The position numbers were made by a program, and so were the translations under genes. The notes under the pieces are model-generated. The model searched no databases. It worked only from the letters and a program-made list of their open reading frames with translations, and was not told the DNA's origin. A DNA stretch of 64,000 bases from Sulfitobacter guttiformis (GTDB taxonomy: Bacteria > Pseudomonadota > Alphaproteobacteria > Rhodobacterales > Rhodobacteraceae): NCBI RefSeq assembly GCF_003610455.1, contig NZ_RAQK01000002.1, forward strand, positions 992,001 through 1,056,000, written 5' to 3'. Each line of letters begins with the position of its first letter. Positions within the stretch are counted from its first letter, which is position 1. Positions 1 to 9,712 of this stretch are shown one piece after another.

Positions 1-465
1 TATGCCGGTCTGATGATCGAAGACGGCGCACCGCGACTGGTGGAATACAATGTCCGCTTCGGCGATCCAGAATGTCAGGTGCTGATGATGCGCCTCGGCG
101 CACAAGCGCTGGATCTGATGCATGCCGCTGCCGAAGGGCGGCTGGCCGATATGCGGGTGAACTGGGCCGATGATCACGCGCTGACAGTAGTGATGGCGGC
201 CCAAGGGTATCCTGCGGCCTATGTGAAAGGGACCCAGATCGGCGGGCTCGACACGCTGTCCGAAGATAGCAGCCATATGGTGTTCCACGCAGGCACAGCA
301 GAGCAGGATGGCAAAATTATTGCCGTTGGTGGCCGCGTCCTCACGGTTACGGCACGCGGCGCAACGCTCGCGCAAGCGCGAAAGCAGGCATATGCAATGG
401 TGGACGCAATAGAGTGGCCGCAAGGATTTTGCCGCAGAGATATTGGATGGCGCGCCCTCGACTGA
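1..465 (+). CDS. purD: Phosphoribosylamine-glycine ligase, C-terminal part (cut by window edge)
   Basis: GAR synthetase joins glycine to phosphoribosylamine with ATP in the second step of purine synthesis; it is cytosolic. The reading frame is open from base 1, and an in-frame Met at 13 is internal to the protein, not its start. The fragment begins at the end of the ATP-grasp domain, with the metal/ATP-binding motif VEYNVRFGDPECQ, and continues through the PurD C-domain (QGYPAAYVKG, HAGTA, GGRVLTVTARG). The stop is a normal TGA at the expected family end. The N-terminal two thirds lie outside the window. It is transcribed away from the next operon, which converges on it. Confidence 0.95.
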   Translation, partial: YAGLMIEDGAPRLVEYNVRFGDPECQVLMMRLGAQALDLMHAAAEGRLADMRVNWADDHALTVVMAAQGYPAAYVKGTQIGGLDTLSEDSSHMVFHAGTAEQDGKIIAVGGRVLTVTARGATLAQARKQAYAMVDAIEWPQGFCRRDIGWRALD

Positions 466-517
466 GGCATCGCCATCCAAGCCATAAGCATCTTAGTACA
501 TCGGGGTTGAGCAGTGC

Positions 518-916
518 TCAGGAGACTGGCGCGCCCTCGCAAATCACCGGCTTGTCGCTGATGTCGCTGATGCGTTGAACTTCTCTGCTGCCCTGTGACA
601 TCACCAATAGGGTGCCGTCATCCATAAACGGGATCCAGCAGTTATTTGGGTCTGGCGCGTCCTCGTAGAGAAAGCACAAATGCGGGCCGCGCAGCTCTAT
701 CCGTCCGTAGGTGCAACGACCTGTTTCATCCGCCCAGACGGATAAATCATGGCGCAAGAATTGCTCGACCCCCACCAGATTTTCCGACCCGACGCTGGTG
801 AAGCTAAGTGTGCGGTTGACTGCGAGGTCCAAAAAATCTTGCGGTGTCATTTGCTCCTGTGCGCACGCAGGTGTGCCGCATGAAGCAGCAAGGATCAGCG
901 CGATCGCATTTCTCAT
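518..916 (-). CDS. Small secreted protein of unknown function
   Basis: A 132-residue product starting at ATG 916, whose A overlaps the TAA of the upstream gene (TAATG coupling). A GTG two codons upstream is possible but less likely. Residues 1-20 form a typical Sec signal peptide (RNAIALILAASCGTPACAQ). The mature part has a DFLDLAVNRTLSF helix and four cysteines, including CTYGRIELRGPHLCF and NNCW. No catalytic motif or family was recognised. It is the last gene of a three-gene operon with a ferredoxin and a VCBS-repeat protein. A periplasmic role is inferred only from the signal peptide. Confidence 0.75.
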   Translation of the reverse strand: MRNAIALILAASCGTPACAQEQMTPQDFLDLAVNRTLSFTSVGSENLVGVEQFLRHDLSVWADETGRCTYGRIELRGPHLCFLYEDAPDPNNCWIPFMDDGTLLVMSQGSREVQRISDISDKPVICEGAPVS

Positions 917-1679
917 TAACACGCAAGGGCCGCCGCAAAGCTGGCACGGTCATTATGCGGACCGATGTCATGCGCCACAAGCGTGCCAGCCGTGAGCGAA
1001 ACCGCCATCAGCCGCTGCCAATCGGCACTGGCCACGATCATCTCGGGGCCTGCACCGCAATCCCGCAAACCACCAGCAATATCGCGCTCCCCGATCCGGT
1101 GGTTTGTCACGCCTTCAAGCGCTGCAATTTCGGCAAGCTGTCCGTTTTCATAACGCCAGACGCGCAAAATTTTGGCCAGATGCGGACGATCCACATAGGC
1201 AATCTCGACAGCGCCATCCCCGTCCATATCCGCAACCGCAACCGGCGCAAGCCAGCGGTTGCGCGTTCCGATGTAAGGCGTGGCTGCCACTAGACCGGAG
1301 GCATTGTAAATCGCCAGCCGCGCTCCTTGATCTTGGTGCGCCTCGACAACGACCACTTCTGCCCGGCCGTCTCCGTCGACATCTACCACACGCGGTTCGG
1401 TATCCTCGAACACCCGCGTCATGGGAAGGCGCAGCACGCGGCGCGAAGCAGCTCCCGCCAACTCCAACTCCAGCGCGCCATGCTCGATTGCGTCGCCTAG
1501 AATACCGTGGGCATAGCGTGTTGTAGGCTCGGTGTAGCGGGCACTGACGATCGTCCCGTCATCGCCAGCCCCCGATAGGGGCAGCGCAAAAGACGTGAGC
1601 ACAGCGCATAACGCCATCGTGGAACAGCTGGCACGCGCTGTCCCCTTGCGGAACGCTAGCCGCCGTGCCCCTTGTCGCA

Positions 1680-1680
<1 letters not shown>
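916..1680 (-). CDS. Secreted VCBS/FG-GAP repeat protein
   Basis: A 254-residue protein with start ATG 1680, which overlaps the ferredoxin stop as ATGA. Upstream in-frame codons would run into the ferredoxin gene and are not needed. A hydrophobic segment around residues 20-37 (MALCAVLTSFALPL) follows a basic stretch and looks like a signal peptide. Two calcium-binding-type turns are visible, VVDVDGDGRAEVVVV and VADMDGDGAVEIAYV. These are the DxDGDG loops of FG-GAP/VCBS beta-propeller blades. Such proteins are usually exported, but the ligand is unknown. Overlapping stops and starts on both sides show it belongs to one transcript with the ferredoxin and the small secreted protein. Confidence 0.8.
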
Positions 1681-2015
<335 letters not shown>

Positions 2016-2167
2016 TCATTCAGAATTTTGCCTTTACTACCCATGCGCCTGCCCACGTACCAGCCCCTTTTGTGACGCATGCCATTCTGCATTATCTGAG
2101 TTCTAGGCAAGGCAGGTAAAACCCGCTAGAGATGGGCACGATAAAACAGACCCAAAGGCATTGGGCT

Positions 2168-2707
2168 ATGGCACAGGCAAAACTACGTTATTTCGCATCA
2201 CACCGGACCGCGACCCTTCTGGCGGCTGTTTTGCTGGCCGCTTGCGCCGCGCAGGAAACCGTCACCCAGAGCGGAGTGATCGTTGGCAACGGTCTGGCGC
2301 CGGCAGGCGCGGCGCCTGGCACATGCTGGGGCAAAATCCCCACCCCCGCAGTAATCGAGACAGTCACTGAACAAATCCTCGTGACACCTGCTAAAACCAA
2401 TCCGGATGGCACTCTCAGCGCCCTGCCTGTCTACCGCGAAGAACGCCGCCAGCAGATCGTCACACCGCGCACCGACCGCTGGTTCGAGATCCCCTGCCCG
2501 CCTGCCTTTACAATCGAGTTTGTCTCGACGCTCCAGCGCGCTTTGCAGGCACGCGGGCAATACACCGGCGCGGTGAGCGGCGATATGGATGATGCAACGC
2601 GGCGCGCTGTACTAGCCGTACAAACGGCGGGGGGGTTGCCCAGCGATGTACTCTCGATCGAGACAGCGCGGGAGCTGGGCATCGTCGCTGTGCCCCGCAC
2701 CCCCTGA
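2168..2707 (+). CDS. Peptidoglycan-binding-like lipoprotein
   Basis: A 179-residue product from ATG 2168, which has AAAGG nine bases upstream; an in-frame ATG at 2132 would add 12 residues. It starts with a lipoprotein signal ending in LLAAC, so Cys26 is the predicted lipidated residue. The C-terminal 60 residues (TLQRALQARGQYTGAVSGDMDDATRRAVLAVQ) have the three-helix pattern of the PG_binding_1 domain. A middle region has TCWGK and IPCPP segments. It is likely anchored in the outer or inner membrane and contacts peptidoglycan. A strong bidirectional terminator follows. Confidence 0.8.
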   Translation: MAQAKLRYFASHRTATLLAAVLLAACAAQETVTQSGVIVGNGLAPAGAAPGTCWGKIPTPAVIETVTEQILVTPAKTNPDGTLSALPVYREERRQQIVTPRTDRWFEIPCPPAFTIEFVSTLQRALQARGQYTGAVSGDMDDATRRAVLAVQTAGGLPSDVLSIETARELGIVAVPRTP

Positions 2708-2737
2708 TTGCTGTAGGGTCCGACATATTCAAAATAT

Positions 2738-2767
2738 AAAAAGGCGCCCCGCGAGGAACGCCTTTTT
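2738..2767. terminator. Bidirectional rho-independent terminator
   Basis: Perfect arms AAAAAGGCG and CGCCTTTTT separated by 12 bases. The A and T runs on each side let it serve both the lipoprotein gene (+) and the convergent Do protease gene (-). Confidence 0.85.
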
Positions 2768-2798
2768 GCTTAAACCGCGACCTTGAAATCAGGTAGGC

Positions 2799-4346
2799 TT
2801 ACTCTTCTTCGAGCGTAAGCGCCACGAACCTAGGATCACCTGCGCGGCGGACCAGCAGCAGCAGGGACTTGCGTCCAGCCTCACGGGCCGCTGCCACGCG
2901 GTCGTTGAGCTCGGAAATGCTGGTGACAGTTTGCTGACCTGCCTCGGTGATGATGTCACCTGCGCGCAATCCTTTTTCAAATGCCTCCGTGTCTTCGTCC
3001 ACTTCTGTTACCGCCAGTCCTTCCAGATCGGCAGCTGCCCCCAACTCACCACGCATTTCGTCGGTAAGCGGCGTGAGCGTAAGGCCCATAAGTGAAGACA
3101 TTTCGGGGGCATCAGGTGCTTGTGGCTCTTCGTTCTCGGCTTCCGGTGCTGCGGTCCCGTCAGCATCTTCGCGGCGGCCCAAGACAACCGGAATGGTCTG
3201 GGTTTTACCCTCACGCAAAACAGTAACGCGCACTGTTGCACCTACGGGGCTGTTGCCAACCTGCCGCACGAGACCGCGTGTATCTGCGACATCCACGCCG
3301 TCAAAGGACATGATCACATCGCCAGTCGCAAGTCCTGCGTCCTTCGCAGGACCGTCCGGCACGTCAGTAATCAGCGCTCCGGTGGACTTGGCGAGGCCCA
3401 TGGCATCAGCTACGTCCTGCGTAACATCCTGAATGCGGACCCCAAGCCAACCGCGCCGCGTCTCGCCGAATTCCTTGAGTTGGTCCACGACACGGGTCAC
3501 CACATTCGATGCCATCGAAAAACCGATCCCGATAGATCCGCCATTGGGTGACAGGATGGCCGTATTCACACCAATCACCGCTCCGTCCATGTTGAAAAGC
3601 GGCCCGCCGGAGTTGCCGCGGTTGATCGCCGCATCGGTCTGGATGTAGTCGTCATAGGTGCCCGACAGCGCACGGTTGCGCGCACTCACGATGCCTGCAG
3701 AAACAGAAAACCCCTGCCCCAGCGGGTTGCCCATCGCAATCACCCAGTCGCCCACACGGGCCGCATCACTATTGCCGAAGTTCACAAACGGCAGTGGCTC
3801 ATCTGCCTCTACTTTCAAAAGTGCGATGTCCGTGTTGGGGTCAGTCCCGATCACTTTGGCAATCAACTCCTTACCAGAGAAAAACTCGATCGTGATTTCA
3901 TCTGCGCCCTCGATCACGTGGTTATTGGTCACGACATATCCATCCTCCGAGATAACAAAACCGGAGCCAAGTGCGGATGAGCGTCGGGGCGAAGGCGTTT
4001 CTCCGCTTTCATCATCACCACGGTTGCGGTCCTGAAACTCTCGAAAAAAATCCTCGAAGGGGGATCCTTCGGGGACGATACCGCGTGGGCCGGTGCGCCC
4101 TTCGACCAATGTTGATGTGGTGATGTTAACCACAGAAGGGCTGATCTTTTCGGCCAGTGGCGCGAGGCTCTCGGGCTTGGCATCCGCCATGACTGCCTGG
4201 ACCAGCAGAAGCGATAGAGCCATAAGCCCCATCAGGGCCGCACGTAACATCGGCGAAAAGGGGATGGACTGTGGCTTGGCTAATGTCTGGACGTGGGCTG
4301 AAGTTTGGGCTTCAAAAGGTGTCCGGGCGACCGCTTTGGACTGCAT
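2799..4346 (-). CDS. degP: Do family periplasmic serine endoprotease (DegP/HtrA)
   Basis: A 515-residue periplasmic protease/chaperone that degrades misfolded envelope proteins. Start ATG 4346 was chosen because AGGAG lies eight bases upstream; a longer frame exists but lacks a site. Residues 33-54 form the signal/anchor. The catalytic triad is His143 (TNNHVIEGADE), Asp173 (DPNTDIALLKV) and Ser246 (RGNSGGPL). Two PDZ domains follow, at about residues 298-390 and 420-510, linked by an acidic, proline-rich stretch. In many roseobacters this gene follows hflKC directly; here an oppositely oriented aminotransferase gene lies between them. Divergent from that aminotransferase, with a 236-base shared upstream region. 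Confidence 0.95.
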   Translation of the reverse strand: MQSKAVARTPFEAQTSAHVQTLAKPQSIPFSPMLRAALMGLMALSLLLVQAVMADAKPESLAPLAEKISPSVVNITTSTLVEGRTGPRGIVPEGSPFEDFFREFQDRNRGDDESGETPSPRRSSALGSGFVISEDGYVVTNNHVIEGADEITIEFFSGKELIAKVIGTDPNTDIALLKVEADEPLPFVNFGNSDAARVGDWVIAMGNPLGQGFSVSAGIVSARNRALSGTYDDYIQTDAAINRGNSGGPLFNMDGAVIGVNTAILSPNGGSIGIGFSMASNVVTRVVDQLKEFGETRRGWLGVRIQDVTQDVADAMGLAKSTGALITDVPDGPAKDAGLATGDVIMSFDGVDVADTRGLVRQVGNSPVGATVRVTVLREGKTQTIPVVLGRREDADGTAAPEAENEEPQAPDAPEMSSLMGLTLTPLTDEMRGELGAAADLEGLAVTEVDEDTEAFEKGLRAGDIITEAGQQTVTSISELNDRVAAAREAGRKSLLLLVRRAGDPRFVALTLEEE

Positions 4347-4582
4347 ATATTGTCTCCTGACCGAAATCATGCCCGGCAAACGGGGCGATTTATTGCGTAT
4401 CAGACTGCATGCTGCGCCGCCTGTCCGCAATATGAAACATGTATCTTACTCCGCTCATTTCAATGCCGTTAACAATGCCGTGAGGCAAACAGGGACTGCT
4501 GCACGCAAATAATTAAGGTAGAATGCGCGCAGTCCTGCTACAAAGGGCCCGTCCCCTTCAAAAAAAGCAGGAGCCCTTGCCC

Positions 4583-5911
4583 GTGAGCCATGTCCTTCGC
4601 CGTAGTCTGACCGCCAGCCAACCCAGCATCGTGGGAGGCGAAGGAGCCTATCTGATTGACGAGCATGGCAAACGGTATCTGGATGCTTGCGGCGGGGCGG
4701 CGGTTTCATCGCTGGGCCATGACAATGCGGCGGTGCGCAAGGCGATCTGTGACCAGGTCAACACGCTGGCATTTGCGCACACCGGTCTTTTCACGAACAA
4801 GTGGGCGGAGGAGTTGTCTGATTACCTCGTCGCCCATGCGCCGGAAGGCACCGGCGAGGGGCGTGTCATGTATCTGGGCAGTGGCTCCGAGGCGATGGAG
4901 GCCGCGCTGAAACTGGCGCGCCAGTACCACGTCGAGCGCGGCGAGACGGACCGCGCGCATATCATCGCCCGGGCACCCTCTTACCATGGAAACACGCTCG
5001 GCGCCCTCGCGGTGAGTGGTCATGCAGGACGGCGCGCGACCTTTGCGCCCTTGCTGATCGAAACCCACCATATTGATGCAACCTATAATTATCGGCTCCA
5101 GCACACTGATGAGAGCGAGGCCGCGTTTGGCCTGCGCATGGCAAACCAGCTTGAGGCCAAAATCCTTGCGCTTGGCGCGGAGAATGTTTGCGCCTTCGTG
5201 GCCGAGCCCGTCGTCGGCGCATCACTGGGGACACAGCCCGCGCCAGCGGGGTATTTCAAACGCATCCGCGAGATTTGCGATACGTACGGTGTCCTCTATA
5301 TCGCGGACGAGGTAATGTGCGGCATGGGGCGCACCGGATCGCTGTTTGCGCTGGAGCAGGAGGGTATCTGCGCCGATATCACGACCATGGCCAAAGGCCT
5401 TGGTGCTGGTTACCAGCCCATTGCCGCAGTGATGGCCAACCAGAAAATTTGCGATGCGATTGTTGCGGGCTCTGGCAAGCTGTGGAACGGGCACACTTAC
5501 ATGAGCCATGCCGTGGCCACCGCAGGCGCGATGGCAGTTATGCACGAAATCGACGGGCGCAATTTGCTGGAGGCTGTGCGCGCACGCGGCGCACAGCTTG
5601 AGGCCGCGCTGCATGAGCGCCTCGGCCAACATGCGCATGTAGGAGATATTCGCGGACGCGGGTTGTTCTGGACCGCGGAAATTGTCGAGAACCGCGCGAC
5701 AAAGGCGCCATTTGCCGTCAGCCGTAATATAGCGGGCCGTGTGCAGGCCGCAGCGATGCAGGCGGGCATGATCTGCTATCCGGCACAGGGGTGTGCGGAT
5801 GGAACAGCGGGTGATCACATTCTATTGGCCCCCTGCTTTACCTCCACCGCCGGAGAGATTGATATTATCGTGGAGACACTGGCTGCAGCAATCGACACTG
5901 CAACAACCTGA
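4583..5911 (+). CDS. Class III PLP-dependent aminotransferase
   Basis: A 442-residue cytosolic transaminase of the aspartate aminotransferase superfamily, subgroup III. The likely start is GTG 4583, preceded by AGCAGGAG at a suitable distance; ATG 4523 would add 20 residues without a site. Visible landmarks are the N-terminal GAYLIDEHGKRYLDACGG segment, the PLP-phosphate loop GSGSEAMEAALKLAR, the cofactor aspartate in YIADEVMCGMGRTG, and the Schiff-base lysine in TTMAKGLGAGYQPI. The amino donor cannot be read from sequence; omega-amino acids or diamines are typical of this group. It is single, flanked by genes on the opposite strand, and followed by a strong terminator. Confidence 0.88.
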   Translation: MSHVLRRSLTASQPSIVGGEGAYLIDEHGKRYLDACGGAAVSSLGHDNAAVRKAICDQVNTLAFAHTGLFTNKWAEELSDYLVAHAPEGTGEGRVMYLGSGSEAMEAALKLARQYHVERGETDRAHIIARAPSYHGNTLGALAVSGHAGRRATFAPLLIETHHIDATYNYRLQHTDESEAAFGLRMANQLEAKILALGAENVCAFVAEPVVGASLGTQPAPAGYFKRIREICDTYGVLYIADEVMCGMGRTGSLFALEQEGICADITTMAKGLGAGYQPIAAVMANQKICDAIVAGSGKLWNGHTYMSHAVATAGAMAVMHEIDGRNLLEAVRARGAQLEAALHERLGQHAHVGDIRGRGLFWTAEIVENRATKAPFAVSRNIAGRVQAAAMQAGMICYPAQGCADGTAGDHILLAPCFTSTAGEIDIIVETLAAAIDTATT

Positions 5912-6005
5912 TTGCGCGTCACAACACGCGCAGCGCTTTCGTCTGCGCCGTCCCCTTCGTTCACAGGCGGCGTGTGAGACAGGCAGGCAAACCGAGAACA
6001 AAAAA

Positions 6006-6033
6006 GGGGCCGCAGATTATTGCGGCCCCTTTT
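6006..6033. terminator. Bidirectional rho-independent terminator
   Basis: GGGGCCGCA and TGCGGCCCC arms with a six-base loop, preceded by AAAAA and followed by TTTT. It lies between the convergent aminotransferase and hflC genes and can end both transcripts. Confidence 0.88.
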
Positions 6034-6056
6034 CTACTTACTTCAAAAATAGCGTC

Positions 6057-6956
6057 TTAGTTTTGCTCGCCTTCATCCGACCGTGAGCCCTGGTCGGAGC
6101 GTAGGTAGTTGAAGAACTCGCTGTCGGGCGAGAGAACCATGCTGGTATTTTTACCCAGCAAGGACTGCTCATACGCGGCAAGAGAGCGGTAGAACTCGAA
6201 GAACTCGGGATCCTTGGAATATGCCTCTGCAAACACACGGTTACGCTCGGCGTCTGCTTCACCCTCAATGATCCGCGCATCACGGCGCGCTTCGGATATG
6301 ATTTCCTCGAATGTACGATCCGCAAGAGCGGTTACACGCTGGGCCGCTTCACGACCCCGCGCACGCTCGTCCGTCGCCTCGCGCTCGCGCTCAGCGATCA
6401 TCCGTTGCAGTGTGGCGTCAAAGTTCTGCTCTGGCAGGTTTGTCTGACGTAGGCGCACATCCACAACTTCGAGGCCCAACGCATTTGCGCGCGCATCTGT
6501 CCGGGTACGGATCTGATCCATCAGGGCAGAACGTTCTGGCGACAGGATCGTGTTGGAGGTCACACCCTGCGAACCCAACACAGCACGTATCTGGGACTCG
6601 AGAATGCCGCTCAGATCATTGGCCGCGCGGACTTCACCGCCGGAACCTACGGCCTGACGGTACTGCACAACATCATCGATCCGGTAGAGGACAAAAGCGT
6701 CGATTTCCAAACGACGGTCATCGGCTGGCGTGACCTCGATCAAAGGTGTTTCGAGCGACAGGATACGATCCTCAAAGCGGACAACCTCGTCGACCATCGG
6801 CAACTTGAAGCCGAGGCCCGGCTCGGTGCGGACCTGAACGATCTCACCAAAGCGTAACACAAGGGCTTTTTCACGCTCGTCCACCACAAAGATGGAGGAC
6901 AATACAGCAGCGCCGATGATGGCGACAATCGGGATCAGAAAGCTTGATTTGTTCAT
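6057..6956 (-). CDS. hflC: Protease modulator HflC
   Basis: A 299-residue inner-membrane SPFH/band-7 protein. With HflK it forms the large periplasmic cage that surrounds and restrains the FtsH protease. One N-terminal membrane segment (residues 5-25, PIVAIIGAAVLSSIFVV) is followed by the band-7 domain (EREKALVLRFGEIV, PGLGFKLPMVDEV) and a charged coiled-coil region, EREREATDERARGREAAQR, ending in a short acidic tail. Its ATG overlaps the hflK stop as ATGA, so the two are co-translated in near equal amounts. A terminator follows. Confidence 0.97.
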   Translation of the reverse strand: MNKSSFLIPIVAIIGAAVLSSIFVVDEREKALVLRFGEIVQVRTEPGLGFKLPMVDEVVRFEDRILSLETPLIEVTPADDRRLEIDAFVLYRIDDVVQYRQAVGSGGEVRAANDLSGILESQIRAVLGSQGVTSNTILSPERSALMDQIRTRTDARANALGLEVVDVRLRQTNLPEQNFDATLQRMIAEREREATDERARGREAAQRVTALADRTFEEIISEARRDARIIEGEADAERNRVFAEAYSKDPEFFEFYRSLAAYEQSLLGKNTSMVLSPDSEFFNYLRSDQGSRSDEGEQN

Positions 6957-8206
6957 CAGTTGTTTCCTCCGTTACGGCGCAACTCGTTCAGCGGCAGATA
7001 CGGGACAACACCCTGTCCACCTGCTTCGCCACCATTGTTCTCGAGAATAATCTTGTCGACCTGTCCAAACACTTTTTCCATCGTCTCAAGATAGAGGCGT
7101 TTGCGGGTCACATCGGGGGCCGCGCTGTATTCGGTAAGAACCGCCTCGAACCTGCTGGCCTCACCGATTGCACCGTTAACTTCACGCGCACGGTACCCTT
7201 CGGCAGCTTCCAGCAGCTTGGCGCTTTCACCGCGGGCCTCAGCGGTTTTTTGGTTGGCGTAAGCATCCGCTTGGCGCTCAAGGCGGTCGCGCTCCTGCTC
7301 GGCAGCCTGCACATCGCGGAATGCATCCACAACCGAAACTTGCGACGTAGCCCCGTTAGGGTCAGTCACGACAACCGTCCGGCTGGGCGGGTCGACCTTG
7401 TTCACGTTTACACGCAGGACATTTATACCGGTTTCGCGGTTGTCCAATGTCGACTGGATCAGTGCCTTCACCTGCTCTTCCACCAGACCACGGTCACGGT
7501 TGAGGATCGGGGCCAGCTCAGACTGTGCTATGATTTCGCGCATCGCGGATTCTGAGATCGCGCGGACAGAGGCATCGGGGTCGCGCAGAGAGAATTTGAA
7601 CTGCTCGGCGTCCTTGATGTTCCACACAACCTGAAAATCAATATCAACGATGTTCTCATCTGTTGTCAGCATCAATCCGTCATTGTCACCCTGCGACCGG
7701 CTTACGCCCAATGTCTCGGTACGGTTGGTTGTAACGTCGAACACTTCGGCCGTCACAACAGGCCACGGTGCAAAGTTAAGGCCCTCGGTGCCGATGCCAG
7801 AAAACTTGCCCAAAAATAGCTCGATGGATTGCTGCTGGGTGTCTACACGATAGGTCGAGGCAAAAAGCCAGCCTGCAACCAGCACGAGAGCGCCGATTCC
7901 GACCATGCCGCGGGTAATTTCTGGCATGCCGCCGTTGCCGCCGCCGTCGCCACCGGTCCCGCCAGAGCGGTTCCCACCGCCCATGAGCACGCGCAGCTTT
8001 TCCTGACCTTGGCGTACCAGCTCGTCGATCTCGGGGATCGGGGGTTTTTCTCCGCCACCACGGTTGCCACCGCCATTGTTTCCACCGCCGCCATTGGAGC
8101 CGCCGTTATTACCGCCGCCGTTATTACCGCCGCCGTTATTACCGCCGCCATTGTTCCCGCCGCTGTTGCCGCCGCCGCCCCAAGGACCGCCCGTATTACC
8201 AGCCAT
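6956..8206 (-). CDS. hflK: FtsH protease activity modulator HflK with Gly/Asn-repeat N-terminus
   Basis: A 416-residue partner of HflC. The first 52 residues are almost only Gly and Asn (repeated NNGGG units) on the cytoplasmic side. Next come an IPEIDELVRQGQEKLRVLMGG helix, a second Gly-rich stretch, the membrane segment at about residues 103-118 (VGIGALVLVAGWLFAS), and the band-7 domain with a long coiled coil (DRLERQADAYANQKTAEARG). HflK proteins often have a Gly-rich N-terminus, but here the repeat is encoded by nearly identical 15-base units and its length may vary. It leads the hflK-hflC operon. Confidence 0.96.
   Translation of the reverse strand: MAGNTGGPWGGGGNSGGNNGGGNNGGGNNGGGNNGGSNGGGGNNGGGNRGGGEKPPIPEIDELVRQGQEKLRVLMGGGNRSGGTGGDGGGNGGMPEITRGMVGIGALVLVAGWLFASTYRVDTQQQSIELFLGKFSGIGTEGLNFAPWPVVTAEVFDVTTNRTETLGVSRSQGDNDGLMLTTDENIVDIDFQVVWNIKDAEQFKFSLRDPDASVRAISESAMREIIAQSELAPILNRDRGLVEEQVKALIQSTLDNRETGINVLRVNVNKVDPPSRTVVVTDPNGATSQVSVVDAFRDVQAAEQERDRLERQADAYANQKTAEARGESAKLLEAAEGYRAREVNGAIGEASRFEAVLTEYSAAPDVTRKRLYLETMEKVFGQVDKIILENNGGEAGGQGVVPYLPLNELRRNGGNN
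8103..8177. repeat. 15-base tandem repeat inside hflK
   Basis: Three identical copies of CCGTTATTACCGCCG (8103-8147) followed by two diverged copies. They encode NNGGG repeats of HflK on the minus strand. The unit length is a multiple of three, so slippage changes repeat number without breaking the frame. Confidence 0.9.
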
Positions 8207-8339
8207 ATATATTCATCCCTCTTTAAGTCGCCCCGTACCGGAGCAGGCTTGTCGTATGCTGTGTAAACTGTACGTTCACACGTTTATTTCAAGATGCGAG
8301 CACCCAAGTTGTGCTGACATCCATCTTAATTAATTGACG

Positions 8340-9701
8340 TTATGTTGTGCGCACCGGCGTGCGCATCGTTACCAATTCCTCTGACATCGTAGGATGGACA
8401 GCGCAGGTTTGGTCAAATTGCTCTTTTGTGGCGCCCATCTTGATCGCAATGCCTGCCATCTGGATCATCTCGCCGGCCTGCGGTGCGACGATATGACAGC
8501 CCAGAACAACACGGGTTTTCTTGGATACGACCAGCTTCATCATCACGCGATCCTCACGGCCCGCAAACGCGGTCTGCATCGATTTGAACGAGGTCGCGTA
8601 AATCTCTACCGGCTCCTGCTCGCGCGCGGCTTCCTCCGACAGCCCCACGGTGCCCATCTCTGGCTGGGTGAACACGGCAGAGGGGATCAAATCGTGATCC
8701 ACCGGCGTAGGCTCTCCCCCGAAAACGGTCTTCACGAATGCCATACCTTCGCGAATCGCCACCGGTGTCAGGTTCACGCGGTCGGTCACATCACCGATGG
8801 CGTAGACCGAAGGCACGCCCGTCTGGCTATATTCATTCACCTCGATGGCACCATTTTTGCCCAGCACCACACCGATATCTTCCAGCCCCATATCATTTGA
8901 GTTGGGTGTACGACCGGTCGCAAAGAAAACTTTGTCAAAAATCTTTTCCTTGCCGATCGTGGCCTTTACCCACGTGCCGCCCTCGCGCTCTTCCATCTCG
9001 AGGATGCTGGCGCCTGAATGCAGATTGATGCCGCGGCTGCTCATTTGCTCTGCTACCAGCCCTCTGGCTTCATCGTCAAATCCGTTAAGAATTTGGCCGC
9101 CCCGGAAATACATCGTCACCTCGACGCCCAGACCATGCAGAATGCAGGCAAACTCGCAGGCGATGTAGCCGCCGCCGACAATAAGCATTGATTTGGGCAA
9201 GGCCTCCAGATCAAAGATGTCGTCAGACACCAGACCCAGCTCGGCATTTTTCATTGGAGGACGCACAGGGCGCCCGCCTGTCGCGACCAGAATATGCTTT
9301 GCCGTCTTCTCTTCACCTGTCGACAGGGTCACGGTATGCGCGTCTTTTAGCGTCGCACGAGCATCGAATTTTTCGACGCCTGCCCCATCCAGAAGATTGC
9401 GGTAGATACCTTCCAGCCGATCAAGTTCGCTGCGCATTTTACCTGCAAAATTATGCCAGTCGAAAGGCCCGTTATTGACGTCCCAACCATAATTTTGGGC
9501 ATCCTCGAACACATCGCGGTAGCTTGAAGCGAAAACCATCAGCTTTTTTGGCACGCAGCCCCGGATGACGCAGGTGCCGCCATAACGACTTTCCTCTGCG
9601 AGGCCGACCTTCGCGCCATATTCTCCGGCCGCCACACGTGCTGCGCGCACGCCGCCAGAGCCGCCCCCGATCACAAACAGGTCATAGTCAAAATCGCTCA
9701 T
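8340..9701 (-). CDS. gor: Glutathione-disulfide reductase
   Basis: A 453-residue cytosolic flavoenzyme that reduces GSSG with NADPH. ATG 9701 is preferred over a TTG five codons upstream because GAGAGG lies at good spacing. It shows the FAD loop VIGGGSGGVRAAR, the redox-active pair Cys44/Cys49 (GGTCVIRGCVPKK), the second nucleotide loop VGGGYIACEFA, the FAD motif VYAIGDVTD and the C-terminal dimer motif with the catalytic His (CAVHPTMSEELV). It begins 11 bases after the rpiA stop and is almost surely in the same transcript. This links NADPH-supplying sugar metabolism to thiol redox. Confidence 0.96.
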   Translation of the reverse strand: MSDFDYDLFVIGGGSGGVRAARVAAGEYGAKVGLAEESRYGGTCVIRGCVPKKLMVFASSYRDVFEDAQNYGWDVNNGPFDWHNFAGKMRSELDRLEGIYRNLLDGAGVEKFDARATLKDAHTVTLSTGEEKTAKHILVATGGRPVRPPMKNAELGLVSDDIFDLEALPKSMLIVGGGYIACEFACILHGLGVEVTMYFRGGQILNGFDDEARGLVAEQMSSRGINLHSGASILEMEEREGGTWVKATIGKEKIFDKVFFATGRTPNSNDMGLEDIGVVLGKNGAIEVNEYSQTGVPSVYAIGDVTDRVNLTPVAIREGMAFVKTVFGGEPTPVDHDLIPSAVFTQPEMGTVGLSEEAAREQEPVEIYATSFKSMQTAFAGREDRVMMKLVVSKKTRVVLGCHIVAPQAGEMIQMAGIAIKMGATKEQFDQTCAVHPTMSEELVTMRTPVRTT

Positions 9702-9712
9702 CTCAGGGCCTC

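Noticed and set aside
8064-8333. Proline-rich open frame (PPPPLFPPP) opposite hflK, and a CRISPR-like look of the repeats
   Set aside because: The repeats have no spacers and the frame is the antisense reading of the Gly/Asn codons of HflK.
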